The translations under genes and the position numbers were made by a program. A DNA stretch of 64,000 nt from Ruminococcus bovis (GTDB taxonomy: Bacteria > Bacillota > Clostridia > Oscillospirales > Acutalibacteraceae), in assembly GCF_005601135.1 (NCBI RefSeq), contig NZ_CP039381.1, forward strand, positions 1,299,941-1,363,940, read 5' to 3'. This document shows, in pieces, positions 26,200-35,820 of this stretch (within the stretch, counting starts at the first letter, position 1; each line of letters starts with the position of its first letter). A model generated the notes under the pieces. That model made no database searches and had not been told where the DNA came from. It saw only the letters and a program-made list of their open reading frames with translations.

Positions 26200-27453
26200 G
26201 TGGCTAAGTTTATAGTTGATGGTAACAGACGGTTGCAGGGAGAAGTTAATTTGCAAGGTGCTAAGAACAGTGCATTGCCTATTATCTCGGCAACTCTCTT
26301 GTGCAGTGGTGAAAGTGTAATTCATTGTTGTCCGATTATTAGTGATATTAATGCATCAATACAGATTTTACGGTATCTTGGTTGTAGTGCAAAACTCAGC
26401 GACCACACACTTATTGTTGATAGCAAAGATATGAATAGGTGTGATATACCGGAGAATTTGATGAATGAAATGCGTTCATCTATTGTATTTTTAGGTGCAA
26501 TAATCGCAAGAAAAGGAAAGGCAAAGTTGTACTTTCCGGGTGGATGTGAATTAGGTCCAAGACCTATTGATTTGCACCTTTCTGCACTTAGGAAAATGGG
26601 TGTTATTATTGACGAAAGATATGGGCTTATCACTTGTAGAGTAAAAGATAAATTACATGGAGCAAAGATTGCTTTGCCGTTCCCTAGTGTAGGTGCTACT
26701 GAAAACATTATTCTTTCTGCCGTCTTGGCAAAAGGTACTACAATAATCAGTAATGCTGCCAGAGAACCTGAAATTGTTGATTTGTGTGATTATCTTGTTA
26801 AGTGTGGTGCTGAAATATATGGTGCCGGTGAAAGCACAATTTATATTTATGGTGTTGATAATTTAACTCCAACAGTCCATACTATTATTCCGGACAGAAT
26901 TGTTGCCTCAACCTTTATGGCTGCTTCAGCAGTTACCGGTGGTGAGTTAATACTTAACGGTATTATCAGTAGCCACCTTGACGGAGTTATTCCTCTGTTT
27001 GAGGAGGCCGGTTGCAATATAAAGGTGAGAAACAGTAAACTTAAGATAGATAGTCCTAATAGACTAAAGTCCTTTAAATCTGTAAGGACAATGCCTTATC
27101 CCGGTTTTCCGACTGATGCACAAGCAGTTATGATGTCTGTTGCAACAGTTGCTAAGGGTACAACTGTATTTGTTGAAAATATTTTTGAAAGCAGATACCG
27201 TCATGTTGAGGACTTAACACGACTTGGTGCTAATATAAAGGTAGCCAACAAGGTTGCAGTTGTTGAAGGTGTAGATAGATTATTTGGTGCTAAGGTAGTA
27301 GCAAAAGAACTAAGGGGTGCTGCTGCTTTGGTTGTTGCTTCTTTAAAAGCAGAGGGTAGAACCGAAATTGAAGGAATTAAGTACCTTGAAAGAGGATATG
27401 AAGACCTAGAGGTTGTACTGTCAAGTTTAGGAGCAAATATAAGGAAAGTATAG
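26200..27453 (+). CDS. murA: UDP-N-acetylglucosamine 1-carboxyvinyltransferase MurA
   Basis: MurA performs the first committed step of peptidoglycan synthesis and is the fosfomycin target. The protein has QGAKNSALPI near the N-terminus and the catalytic Cys is kept (C116 in PGGCELGPRPIDLH). Asp at this position would give fosfomycin resistance; none is seen. The GTG start follows AAAGGGTG. It has 417 residues, a normal length. A second MurA is common in Firmicutes, so this need not be the only copy. Confidence 0.95.
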   Translation: MAKFIVDGNRRLQGEVNLQGAKNSALPIISATLLCSGESVIHCCPIISDINASIQILRYLGCSAKLSDHTLIVDSKDMNRCDIPENLMNEMRSSIVFLGAIIARKGKAKLYFPGGCELGPRPIDLHLSALRKMGVIIDERYGLITCRVKDKLHGAKIALPFPSVGATENIILSAVLAKGTTIISNAAREPEIVDLCDYLVKCGAEIYGAGESTIYIYGVDNLTPTVHTIIPDRIVASTFMAASAVTGGELILNGIISSHLDGVIPLFEEAGCNIKVRNSKLKIDSPNRLKSFKSVRTMPYPGFPTDAQAVMMSVATVAKGTTVFVENIFESRYRHVEDLTRLGANIKVANKVAVVEGVDRLFGAKVVAKELRGAAALVVASLKAEGRTEIEGIKYLERGYEDLEVVLSSLGANIRKV

Positions 27454-27471
27454 AGGAAAGAGGTGTGAAAA

Positions 27472-28839
27472 TTGGCTGATGCAAAAAAGAACATTGAAAA
27501 GAACAGAAAGAAAAAAATAAAAGAAGAAAAGAAAAAAAGAGAAAAAGAAAGAAAAGCTGAGCAAAAGCGAAGAGACCAAGCAATTAAAAGAGCCAATAAA
27601 AAGAGAAAGAAAAAGTTAAAAGAAGATGTAATTACACCTCGTAAAGATGTAAGAAAAATTGATACAACAAAGAGAAATACCAGGAAAGACAGAAATTCCG
27701 GAAGTAATGACTTTTTAGGTGAGAATATTGTTGACCAATCAGCTTATGATGACAACAAATATCTTGACAAAAACGATTTACGCAGAATGAGAAGAAAGAA
27801 AAATCCGGCAAAAAGTATAAATACTAAGAAAAGTCGTAGATGGAGAATGATAATTACATATTCAGCCTTGGTGGCTGTTGTAGTTGTAGCCGGTATTACA
27901 CTTTCTTTAACAGTATTTTTTAAGACAGCTAATTTTGAAATTGAGGGAGATACAAGGTATTCTAAGGAACAGCTTGTTTCTGCTTGTGGTATAAAGGAAG
28001 GTGAAAATATTTTCTTAGCTAACAAGAAGTGGGCTGAAGAAAATATTAAAAATACTTTCCCATATGTACAAAAGGTTGATGTTTCTTTTGGTTTGCCTGA
28101 CAGAATCGTAATTGATGTTACTGAGGGCGAAGCAAGTTATATGGTTAAACACGACAAAGAGTATTGTACAGTTTCTAAGGAAGGCAGAATTCTTGATAAT
28201 TCCAACAAAAAGGTAAAGGGACTGCCAATCCTAAAAGGTGCAAAACTTAAGTCCAATACTCCAGGTGACTATGTTGAATATAGCAACAAGGCAGTAGGAC
28301 AGTCACTTACAGAAATTGTCACTTCACTTAACAACAATAAACTTGAAGATATAACAGAAATCAATGTATCAAAAAGTGCAAACTTAACCTTTACTTATGA
28401 TAATAGAATTCTTGTAAAACTTGGTTTACCGGAAAATATTAATTATAAAATCAAAACAGCAAAGGCTATTATTACAGAAAAGCTAGACCCAAATAATCAA
28501 GGTATTATTGAGGGAACTTTGGATGTAAGTTCTTGCTATGATACAAAGAGAAGTTACTTTAACGAAGACTCTATTGTAGATAAAGCCGATAAATCAGACG
28601 ATACAACCACAACTACTACTGAACCAACTACAGATGCTACCGATGCAAATTCTTATGTTGATCCAAATGGTTATAGTACTGACACAAGTGGTGGTGTAAC
28701 TGACTATGGTACCGGTAACAGTACCGATTATGGAACAGATTACGGCACAAACTATGGTACTGATTATGGCACTGACTACGGTACAGACTATGGTACAGGT
28801 TACGATACAGGTTATGGTGATGGTACACTATACAACTAA
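27472..28839 (+). CDS. ftsQ: FtsQ/DivIB divisome protein with Tyr-Gly-Thr-Asp repeat tail
   Basis: FtsQ/DivIB is a bitopic division protein forming a complex with FtsL and FtsB/DivIC. The first 120 residues are very Lys/Arg-rich and cytoplasmic; a membrane helix is at about 126-148. A POTRA domain (FKTANFEIEGDTRYSKEQL) and the beta domain follow. The C-terminus is unusual: a Thr/Asp-rich linker and then eight or so imperfect TDYG repeats to the end (about residues 410-455). The TTG start follows GGAAAGAGGTGTGAAAA. Function of the tail is unknown. Confidence 0.9.
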   Translation: MADAKKNIEKNRKKKIKEEKKKREKERKAEQKRRDQAIKRANKKRKKKLKEDVITPRKDVRKIDTTKRNTRKDRNSGSNDFLGENIVDQSAYDDNKYLDKNDLRRMRRKKNPAKSINTKKSRRWRMIITYSALVAVVVVAGITLSLTVFFKTANFEIEGDTRYSKEQLVSACGIKEGENIFLANKKWAEENIKNTFPYVQKVDVSFGLPDRIVIDVTEGEASYMVKHDKEYCTVSKEGRILDNSNKKVKGLPILKGAKLKSNTPGDYVEYSNKAVGQSLTEIVTSLNNNKLEDITEINVSKSANLTFTYDNRILVKLGLPENINYKIKTAKAIITEKLDPNNQGIIEGTLDVSSCYDTKRSYFNEDSIVDKADKSDDTTTTTTEPTTDATDANSYVDPNGYSTDTSGGVTDYGTGNSTDYGTDYGTNYGTDYGTDYGTDYGTGYDTGYGDGTLYN

Positions 28840-28973
28840 GTTAAATATTTACTAAAATAATAAGTAATATATTGACGAAAAAATTACTATATACACCATA
28901 TGTAGTTATACTTTTTGAAATTTAAGATAAAGCACAAAATTACTTGATTTTTTCCGTATTTTATGATACCTTA

Positions 28974-28979
28974 TATAAT
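28974..28979 (+). promoter_or_regulatory. Candidate -10 box for ftsZ
   Basis: TATAAT lies 62 bases before ftsZ in an AT-rich 200-base gap that has no clear terminator. No good -35 is at 16-18 bases; TTGATT is 24 bases upstream, too far. A weak call. Confidence 0.35.
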
Positions 28980-29041
28980 AGTAATTGTGTCTATTTAAAG
29001 CATTATGTATTAGATATATAGGAAACAAGGAGGAAGTTTAA

Positions 29042-30142
29042 ATGGCTTTTGAGTTAGAAAATGAACCAATGAATTATTTACCAGTTATTAAAGTTATCGG
29101 TGTCGGTGGTGGCGGCGGTAACGCTATCAACAGAATGGTTTCTAGTGAAGTTCAAAATGTTGAATTTATTGCTATAAATACAGATGAACATGTTCTTCAG
29201 TTCTCTAAGGCTGACAAGAAAGTTCAGATTGGTGAAAAGATTACAAGAGGTAAGGGTGCAGGTTCTCTTCCAAGCATCGGTCAGCAGTCAGCTGAAGAAT
29301 CAAAGGAAGAAATTGCAGCTCTACTTAAAGATACAGATATGGTATTTGTTACTGCCGGTATGGGTGGTGGCACAGGTACAGGTGCTGCTCCTGTAGTTGC
29401 TCAGATTGCTAAAGAAATGGGCATCCTAACTGTTGCTGTTGTTACTAAGCCTTTTGCTTTTGAAGGTAAGAAGAGAATGGCTCAGGCTGAACAGGGTATT
29501 CAGGAACTTGCAACATCTGTTGACTCACTGATTATCGTACCTAACGAAAGACTAAAGTACTTTAGTGACCAGTCAATCACTCTTAAGAATGCATTTAGCA
29601 TTGCTGATGATGTTCTTCGTCAGGGTGTTCAGAGTATCTCTGACCTAATCCTTGTTCCGGGTCTTGTTAACCTTGACTTTGCCGATGTTACTGCTATTAT
29701 GAAGAACGCAGGTTATGCTCATATGGGTATCGGTAAGGCTTCCGGTAAGGATAAGGCTACTCTTGCTGCTGAACAGGCTATTTCTTCACCATTACTAGAA
29801 ACAGCTATTGACGGTGCTAAGGGCGTTATCATTAATGTTACTGCTTCTGCTGATATTTCACTTGAAGATATTGATATTGCTTCTACAATGATTTCTAACA
29901 AGGCTTCTGAAGATGCAAACATCATCTGGGGTGCTGTTATCAATGAAAATATGGAAGACGAAATCAGCGTTACAGTTATTGCTACAGGTTTCAACGGCGA
30001 TAAGGATGAAGATAAGATTCCTGCAAAGCCGGTTACTGCTACTGCTCCTGTAAGTAGTACACCTGCATCTACTCCTGCTCCAAAGGCTGAAGAAGATGAT
30101 GACGATACTTTCTATGACATTATGTCAATCTTTAATAAGTAA
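29042..30142 (+). CDS. ftsZ: Cell division protein FtsZ
   Basis: FtsZ is the tubulin-like GTPase that forms the division ring. The 366-residue protein has [13 protein letters not shown], the tubulin signature GGGTGTG at 108-114 and the NxDFAD loop (LDFADV). A short Ala/Pro-rich linker ends in an acidic stretch and the peptide [11 protein letters not shown], which should bind FtsA or SepF. AAGGAGGAAGTTTAA precedes the ATG. ftsA is not in the cluster, so SepF encoded elsewhere may be the anchor (inference). Confidence 0.97.
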   Translation: MAFELENEPMNYLPVIKVIGVGGGGGNAINRMVSSEVQNVEFIAINTDEHVLQFSKADKKVQIGEKITRGKGAGSLPSIGQQSAEESKEEIAALLKDTDMVFVTAGMGGGTGTGAAPVVAQIAKEMGILTVAVVTKPFAFEGKKRMAQAEQGIQELATSVDSLIIVPNERLKYFSDQSITLKNAFSIADDVLRQGVQSISDLILVPGLVNLDFADVTAIMKNAGYAHMGIGKASGKDKATLAAEQAISSPLLETAIDGAKGVIINVTASADISLEDIDIASTMISNKASEDANIIWGAVINENMEDEISVTVIATGFNGDKDEDKIPAKPVTATAPVSSTPASTPAPKAEEDDDDTFYDIMSIFNK

Positions 30143-30157
30143 TTAGTTTTAAACTTA

Positions 30158-30187
30158 AACTCCTCACATTGTGGGGAGTTTTATTTT
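30158..30187 (+). terminator. Terminator after ftsZ
   Basis: AACTCCTCAC pairs with GTGGGGAGTT around ATT, with one wobble pair, and is followed by TTATTTT. It closes the cluster. Confidence 0.85.
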
Positions 30188-30229
30188 GCCTTTTTCTGTA
30201 AAATTATTTAGTGTAAAGATATATTTTTC

Positions 30230-30258
30230 TTTACTTTTTTTCTTTAGAATGTTATATT
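30230..30258 (+). promoter_or_regulatory. Promoter of the pantothenate genes
   Basis: TTTACT and TATATT are 17 bases apart, with a TG one base before the -10 (extended type). The leader is about 110 bases and ends in a hairpin that pairs with the ribosome site (30356-30374). Confidence 0.5.
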
Positions 30259-30355
30259 ATATTTTGTGGACTGTATTCTTATGAAATAGTACCACATACA
30301 ATGTTTTTTAATATCCTTTTATAGCTTATATCCGTAAGGAATGGGACTTTGGGTG

Positions 30356-30374
30356 TCACCTTGAAAGTAGGTGA
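30356..30374 (+). promoter_or_regulatory. Hairpin masking the ribosome site of the PanG-like gene
   Basis: TCACCT (30356-30361) is the exact complement of AGGTGA (30369-30374), the ribosome site, across TGAAAGT. It may limit translation of the first pantothenate gene. Confidence 0.45.
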
Positions 30375-30378
30375 TTTT

Positions 30379-31239
30379 ATGAAAATTGGATTTGTAGGAG
30401 CAGGTAAAGTTGGCTTTACTTTGGGAAAATATTTTCAGAGTAAGGGTATATCTGTTGTTGGATATTTTAGCAGAAATATCACTAGTGCAAAGGAAGCATC
30501 AAGTTTTACAAACACAAGTTGTTTTGAAAGTATAAATGATTTGGTTAGAAATTGTGACGCTCTTTTTCTTACAGTTCCGGATAATAATATAAGAGATGTA
30601 TATTCTTCTCTTTCAAAACAAGCAATCAAGGGAAAATTAATTTGCCATTGTAGTGGTGTTATGTCTGCTAAAGAGGCTTTTGATGATGCAGAAGATTTTG
30701 GTGCAATGATATGTTCAGTCCATCCGTTATTTGCAATTAGTGACAAGTATAAGTCATATTGTGAAATAGCTGATGGCTTTTTTTCTGTGGAAGGCTCAGC
30801 CTTTGGTGTTAAGTTAGTTACAGATATTCTTAAAAAGTGTGGCAATGATTTTCAAGTTATTGATAAATCTATGAAGCATAAGTATCACTTGTCAGCTACT
30901 ATTGGTAGCAACCTTGTGGTAGGGTTACTTGATTTTTGTATTTCTACTTTAGTAGATTGTGGCTTCACAAGGGAAAATGCCTTGAAGGCTCTAACACCAA
31001 TAGTGACTAATAATGTTAAGAATGTTATGGAAAATGATGTGGTAAATAGCTTAACAGGACCGGTAGAAAGATGTGACACTAATACAGTAACTAAGCACTT
31101 AAACTGTTTAAGTGGTGAAGAAAAAGAAATTTATACTTTACTGTCAAAGAGAATTTTAAGTATTAGTAAAGTAAAAAATGAAAACCGAGATTATAGTGAA
31201 TTAGAGAAACTTTTGGAAGGAGCAGAAAATGAAAAATAA
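30379..31239 (+). CDS. Rossmann/DUF2520 protein, probable ketopantoate reductase (PanG-like)
   Basis: The protein begins [16 protein letters not shown], an NAD(P)-binding Rossmann loop, followed by a mid-region VHPLFAIS and a helical C-terminal half of DUF2520 type. It overlaps panB by 11 bases, and no panE/apbA gene is in the window. A PanE-unrelated ketopantoate reductase named PanG has been described in Francisella; gene context suggests the same role here: NADPH reduction of ketopantoate to pantoate between PanB and PanC. That assignment is inference. ATG 30379 is used rather than an upstream TTG (30349) because of the AGGTGATTTT site. Confidence 0.75.
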   Translation: MKIGFVGAGKVGFTLGKYFQSKGISVVGYFSRNITSAKEASSFTNTSCFESINDLVRNCDALFLTVPDNNIRDVYSSLSKQAIKGKLICHCSGVMSAKEAFDDAEDFGAMICSVHPLFAISDKYKSYCEIADGFFSVEGSAFGVKLVTDILKKCGNDFQVIDKSMKHKYHLSATIGSNLVVGLLDFCISTLVDCGFTRENALKALTPIVTNNVKNVMENDVVNSLTGPVERCDTNTVTKHLNCLSGEEKEIYTLLSKRILSISKVKNENRDYSELEKLLEGAENEK

Positions 31240-32065
31240 TGTTTCAACTTTTGCAAAAATGAAGGCAAATGGAGAGAAAATCTCAATGCTAACAGCTTAC
31301 GATTATTCAACTGCAAAAATTATGGATAATTGTGTAAACGGTATTTTGGTAGGTGATAGCCTAGGTAATGTTATGCTAGGTTATGAAGATACACTTTCAG
31401 TTACAATGGAAGATATGATTACCTTTGGTAGTGCAGTATCAAGAGCATGTAAAAATGCAATGGTTGTTGTTGATATGCCTTTTATGTCTTATGAAGTTTC
31501 TGTTGAACAAGCAGTAATGAATGCCGGTAGACTAATGAAAGAGGCTAGAGCAAATGCAGTTAAACTTGAGGGTGGCGTAGAAATGTGTGACCGTATCAAG
31601 GCTATTACTAATGCAGATATTCCTGTAATGGCACATATCGGTATGACACCTCAAAGTGTAAATGCTTTTGGTGGCTTTAAGGTTCAGGGCAAAAGCATTG
31701 ACGGTGCAAGAAAAATGGTGGAAGACGCTTTAGCAGTAGAGAAAGCCGGTGCTTTTGCAGTAGTTATTGAATGTGCACCAACTGAACTTTGTGAATATAT
31801 TACAGAGAAACTAACTATCCCTACAATCGGTATTGGTGCAGGTAATGGCACAGATGGTCAGATTCTTGTATATCAAGATATGTTGGGTTTGTTTAGTGAC
31901 TATGTACCCAAGTTTGTAAAGAGATATGAACTTCTTGGTGACAAGATGGTAGATGCTTTTAAGCAGTATGATAAGGAAGTAAAGAATGGTTCTTTCCCTG
32001 ATAAAGACCATAGCTTTGCAATAGATAAAGAAATTATTGATGAATTAAGGAAAGAAGAGAAGTAA
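31229..32065 (+). CDS. panB: 3-methyl-2-oxobutanoate hydroxymethyltransferase PanB
   Basis: PanB makes ketopantoate from 2-ketoisovalerate and methylene-tetrahydrofolate. The 278 residues contain [48 protein letters not shown] and [20 protein letters not shown], the usual signatures. The start overlaps the PanG-like gene and the stop is one base before panC. Confidence 0.97.
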   Translation: MKNNVSTFAKMKANGEKISMLTAYDYSTAKIMDNCVNGILVGDSLGNVMLGYEDTLSVTMEDMITFGSAVSRACKNAMVVVDMPFMSYEVSVEQAVMNAGRLMKEARANAVKLEGGVEMCDRIKAITNADIPVMAHIGMTPQSVNAFGGFKVQGKSIDGARKMVEDALAVEKAGAFAVVIECAPTELCEYITEKLTIPTIGIGAGNGTDGQILVYQDMLGLFSDYVPKFVKRYELLGDKMVDAFKQYDKEVKNGSFPDKDHSFAIDKEIIDELRKEEK

Positions 32066-32066
32066 A

Positions 32067-32912
32067 ATGACAGTAGCAACAAAAATCAGTGAAGTTCGTC
32101 AACAAGTTAAAGATTGGAAGAGAAATGGATTAACAGTAGGTCTTGTGCCAACAATGGGTTACTTACATGAAGGTCATGCAAGTCTTATTAAAACATCTGT
32201 TGAACATTGTGACAAAACAGTTGTCAGTGTTTTTCTAAACCCAACACAGTTTGCACCTAATGAAGACTTAGAGTCTTATCCTAGAGATTTTGACAATGAT
32301 AAAAAGTTGTGTGAAGAAATGGGTGCTGACCTGGTTTTCCATCCTGAAGTTTCTGAAATGTATGATGAAGACAGCAGTACATTTGTAGAAATTCTATCAG
32401 ATATGCCAAAGCAACTTTGTGGCAAAACAAGACCAATTCACTTTAGAGGTGTTTGTACTGTTGTTTCAAAGTTATTTAACATTGTAACTCCTGACAAAGC
32501 ATTCTTTGGTGAAAAAGATGCTCAGCAACTTGCAATTATCCGTAAAATGGTTAAGGATATGTCCTATGGTATTGAAATTATCGGTTGCCCTATTGTTAGA
32601 GAAAGTGACGGTCTTGCAAAGTCAAGCAGAAATACATACCTAAGTGATGAAGAAAGAAAGGCAGCTTTGTGCCTATCTAAAGCAGTAAATCTAGGTAAAG
32701 AAATTATTGCTAATGGTGAAAAGAATGCAGAAACTGTAATTTCAAAAATGAAAGAACTTATAAATAATGAACCATTGGCAAAAATTGACTATGTTGAGGC
32801 AGTTGACGGTGTTACAATGAACCCTGTTAAGGAAATTAAAGAAAACACCCTTGTTGCTATGGCAGTTTATATCGGCAAAACAAGATTGATTGACAATTTC
32901 TCAGTTAAATAA
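32067..32912 (+). CDS. panC: Pantothenate synthetase PanC
   Basis: PanC joins pantoate and beta-alanine with ATP. It has PTMGYLHEGH at 28-37, NPTQFAPNEDLESYPR, FGEKDAQQL and the KSSRN-type loop SDGLAKSSRNTYLS. Length 281 is normal. panD, which makes beta-alanine, is not in this window. Confidence 0.97.
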   Translation: MTVATKISEVRQQVKDWKRNGLTVGLVPTMGYLHEGHASLIKTSVEHCDKTVVSVFLNPTQFAPNEDLESYPRDFDNDKKLCEEMGADLVFHPEVSEMYDEDSSTFVEILSDMPKQLCGKTRPIHFRGVCTVVSKLFNIVTPDKAFFGEKDAQQLAIIRKMVKDMSYGIEIIGCPIVRESDGLAKSSRNTYLSDEERKAALCLSKAVNLGKEIIANGEKNAETVISKMKELINNEPLAKIDYVEAVDGVTMNPVKEIKENTLVAMAVYIGKTRLIDNFSVK

Positions 32913-32915
32913 TGT

Positions 32916-32950
32916 AAAATAATGTTACATTGTTTGTACAATTTTTATAA
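32916..32950 (+). terminator. Weak terminator-like structures after panC
   Basis: TGTAA/TTACA and then ATTGT/ACAAT followed by TTTTTAT form two short AT-rich hairpins. The stems are only 5 bp, so this is a low-confidence terminator. Confidence 0.3.
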
Positions 32951-33072
32951 AATTTAATCAAAATATTCTACGCTTAGTAATTTATTTTTATTTAAAATAC
33001 TTCCATTTTGTACCATAATATAGTATAATGTGCTTATAGAGATACAATTTTTATTTGTAAAAGGAGGTACTT

Positions 33073-34344
33073 ATGAAAAGATTACTAAGCGTTTGTCTTT
33101 CTTTATGCATTATGGTGTCTGTGTTTGTTTCATTTGGCATTACTGCATCTGCAAAGACAACATTGAAGAAAACAACAGTTTCCGTTAGCAACACTTCAAG
33201 TGGTGTTAATGTAAGTTGGAAAAAGGTTTCCGGTGCAAAAAGCTATAAATTATATAGAAAAGCATCCGGTGCAAAGAAGTATTCAGTTGTTAAAAAGACT
33301 AACAACAAAACTGTAAAGTACCTTGATAAAAAGGTATCAGCAGGTAAGACTTATTCTTATCAGGTTGTTGCAGTTAAAGGCAAAGAAACTTCAAAGTCAA
33401 AGACAAAGTCTATTACAAGACTACTTGCACCAAAGAATGTAAAAGTTCAGTCATATGTAAAGAATAACTATTATGTAGATAAGGGTTATATGGATATAGA
33501 TAGTGCAAAACTATTTGTTGATAATCCTGGTGAACCTGACAACAATGTAATGGGTGTAAAAATTACATGGACTAAGTCTAAGGGTGCTAATAAGTACGAT
33601 ATTTATAGGAAAATTGTTGGTGGAAAGTTTGAAAAAATCAAAACAACAGGTAACACATCAGCATATGTTGATGAGGATATTTATTATATAGATGATGATA
33701 TAGATGATGATAGTTGCAAAGTAAAAAAGTGTTACTATAAAGTTGTAGCAAGAAGAAATAAATCAACCAGTTTATCAAGTACTGTAAGAAAAATTACTTA
33801 TATTGACCCAAGAAAAGTTTCTACTGAGTCTTATGCAAGTGGTATGTTCTTAGGTTGGGGTTCTAGTTTTAATGAATGTATCGACGGTTACAAAATATAT
33901 CGTTCAACCAATGGTAAAAACGGTAAGTACTCTTTAATAGCTAAACTTTCAAAAAATACATTAGAATTTACTGATAAAAATGTAGAATTTAATAAAACCT
34001 ATTATTACAAAATGGTTGCATATAAAGGTTCATTAAATTCTGTTGCAATAATAACAAAAACTCAGTATAAACCAATGAAAACAGTTAATGTTTCTGTTGG
34101 AGCTACTGATGATTCAGTTAAGAAGAGCTTTGAAAAAGCGATAAAGCGTTCTGATTTAGGTGATATTACAGTAGATGATTTAAAACCGTATTTAAGGTTT
34201 ACTTCATTAAACAACAAAATTGCAACTATTTCACGAGATTTTGTTGTAACCGGTGTTTCAAAAGGTCAAGTTAAAGCTAAGTTTGATTTATTGTTAGACG
34301 GCAAGAGTTATGAAGCCGGTTTCATCCTAATTAATGTAAACTAA
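33073..34344 (+). CDS. Secreted protein with FN3-like repeats and Big_2-like end (copy A)
   Basis: A 423-residue exported protein with a signal peptide ending near ASAKTT (residues 1-28). Three FN3-like domains are seen, each with an xxYKLYRKxxGxKKY core and a YSYQVVAVKG-type strand. The C-terminal segment has ITSL/TSLNNKIATIS and VVTGVSKGQVKAK, typical of bacterial Ig-like (Big_2) domains. Two Asp-rich inserts sit in the second FN3-like domain. AAAGGAGGTACTT precedes the ATG. No anchor motif is visible, so it may be released or held by the wall. Adhesion or polysaccharide binding is possible but unproven. Confidence 0.8.
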   Translation: MKRLLSVCLSLCIMVSVFVSFGITASAKTTLKKTTVSVSNTSSGVNVSWKKVSGAKSYKLYRKASGAKKYSVVKKTNNKTVKYLDKKVSAGKTYSYQVVAVKGKETSKSKTKSITRLLAPKNVKVQSYVKNNYYVDKGYMDIDSAKLFVDNPGEPDNNVMGVKITWTKSKGANKYDIYRKIVGGKFEKIKTTGNTSAYVDEDIYYIDDDIDDDSCKVKKCYYKVVARRNKSTSLSSTVRKITYIDPRKVSTESYASGMFLGWGSSFNECIDGYKIYRSTNGKNGKYSLIAKLSKNTLEFTDKNVEFNKTYYYKMVAYKGSLNSVAIITKTQYKPMKTVNVSVGATDDSVKKSFEKAIKRSDLGDITVDDLKPYLRFTSLNNKIATISRDFVVTGVSKGQVKAKFDLLLDGKSYEAGFILINVN

Positions 34345-34377
34345 TAATTTTTATTATAAATTTTCAGGAGGTTAATT

Positions 34378-35601
34378 ATGAAAAGATTATTAAGTATTTG
34401 TCTTTCACTATGCATTATGGTGTCTGTGTTTGTTTCATTTGACATTACTGCATCTGCAAAGACAACATTGAAGAAAACAACAGTTTCTGTTAGCAACACT
34501 TCAAGTGGTGTTAATGTAAGTTGGAAAAAGGTTTCCGGTGCAAAAAGCTATAAATTATACAGAAAAGCATCCGGTGCAAAGAAGTATTCAGTTGTTAAGA
34601 AAACTAACAACAAAACTGTAAAGTATCTTGACAAAAAAGTTTCAGCAGGTAAGACTTATTCTTATCAGGTTGTTGCAGTTAAAGGCAAAGAAACTTCAAA
34701 GTCAAAGACAAAGTCTATCACAAGACTACTTGCACCACAGAATGTTAAGGTTCAGTCTTATGTTAAGAATCCTGATTGTACAATAGATGTTGATGACATC
34801 TTAAGTAGTGGTTCTCTTGACGATTTTGATGATGTTGATGATAATATCTATGGTGTAAAAATTACATGGACAAAGTCAAAGGGTGCTAATAAGTACGATA
34901 TTTACAGAAAAGTCGGTAACGGTAAGCTAAGCAAAATCAAGACAACAGGCAACACTTCTTACTTTGTTGACGAAAATCTTTATGATGTAAAAACTTGCTA
35001 CTATAGAGTTGTTGCAAGAAGAAATAATTCAACAAGTGCTGTAAGTGCAACAAGAAAAATTACTTATGTTGAACCAACAGATATTTCTGCTATGGCTTTA
35101 ACAAAGGGTATGTATATTAATTGGAGTAAAAATGACGGTTGTGATGGTTACAAGCTATATCGTTCAACTAACGGTAAGTATGGCAATTATACATTAATAA
35201 GCAAACTGTCAAAGAATAAGTCTTCTTATACAGATACTAAGGTAGAAATGAATAAAACATACTACTACAAGATTGTTACCTATAAAGGTTCAGCAAACTC
35301 TGTAGCTATGTTAACAAAGGCTCAGTACAAAGGTGTTATGACAGTTAATGTCAATGTTGGTGCAACTGATGAGTCTATCAAGAAAAGCTTTGAACAAGCT
35401 ATTAAACAAACAGGTGGAATGATTATATTTGACCAATTAAAGGCAATGTTAAAGATTACTTCATTAGATGAAAGTATTGCTACTGTTTCTGATGATTATG
35501 TTGTAACCGGTGTTTCAGCAGGTCAGGTTAAGGCTAAGGTTCAGGTTTCTATGTTAGGTATGAATGAAGAAATCGGCTTTGTTCAGATTAATGTAAAATA
35601 A
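34378..35601 (+). CDS. Secreted protein with FN3-like repeats and Big_2-like end (copy B)
   Basis: A 407-residue paralogue of the preceding gene with the same domain order. The first 131 residues differ from copy A at only three positions (7, 22 and 121); after that the two diverge strongly, with different Asp-rich inserts and only moderate similarity. TTCAGGAGGTTAATT precedes the ATG, and the 33-base gap indicates co-transcription with copy A. The pattern suggests tandem duplication with later gene conversion of the 5' part. Confidence 0.8.
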   Translation: MKRLLSICLSLCIMVSVFVSFDITASAKTTLKKTTVSVSNTSSGVNVSWKKVSGAKSYKLYRKASGAKKYSVVKKTNNKTVKYLDKKVSAGKTYSYQVVAVKGKETSKSKTKSITRLLAPQNVKVQSYVKNPDCTIDVDDILSSGSLDDFDDVDDNIYGVKITWTKSKGANKYDIYRKVGNGKLSKIKTTGNTSYFVDENLYDVKTCYYRVVARRNNSTSAVSATRKITYVEPTDISAMALTKGMYINWSKNDGCDGYKLYRSTNGKYGNYTLISKLSKNKSSYTDTKVEMNKTYYYKIVTYKGSANSVAMLTKAQYKGVMTVNVNVGATDESIKKSFEQAIKQTGGMIIFDQLKAMLKITSLDESIATVSDDYVVTGVSAGQVKAKVQVSMLGMNEEIGFVQINVK

Positions 35602-35647
35602 TTCTATCTAAGTTTAAAGAATATTAAGTCTAAAGTTTTTAATTCTA

Positions 35648-35676
35648 AAGGCACTTCACTTGAAGTGCCTTTTCTT
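35648..35676 (+). terminator. Terminator after the FN3-like pair
   Basis: AAGGCACTTCA and TGAAGTGCCTT form an 11-bp stem with a two-base gap, so the loop will open slightly, and TTTCTT follows. Confidence 0.82.
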
Positions 35677-35820
35677 ATGCCTATTTTGTTTTGTTAGATA
35701 AACTAGTTTTTTTCAATTTTGATTGTGGGTTAAGGTGAATTATCAAATTCAATCGTCTATAAAGAAAAATTCATAGTGAGAATATGCACTTAAAATTATA
35801 TGTAACTATGACTCACAGGT

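Larger units (their letters stand above)
33073..35601 (+). repeat. Tandem gene duplication with near-identical 5' portions
   Basis: Bases about 33073-33465 and 34378-34770 are nearly identical at DNA level, including long exact runs, while the 3' parts of the two genes are not. Confidence 0.85.

Noticed and set aside
27201-27596. Minus-strand 131-codon frame across murA and ftsQ
   Set aside because: Phe/Ser-rich shadow of the Lys-rich start of ftsQ; no ribosome site.
28720-28830. CRISPR-like or minisatellite array
   Set aside because: The short repeats are in frame and encode TDYG units of ftsQ; no spacers.
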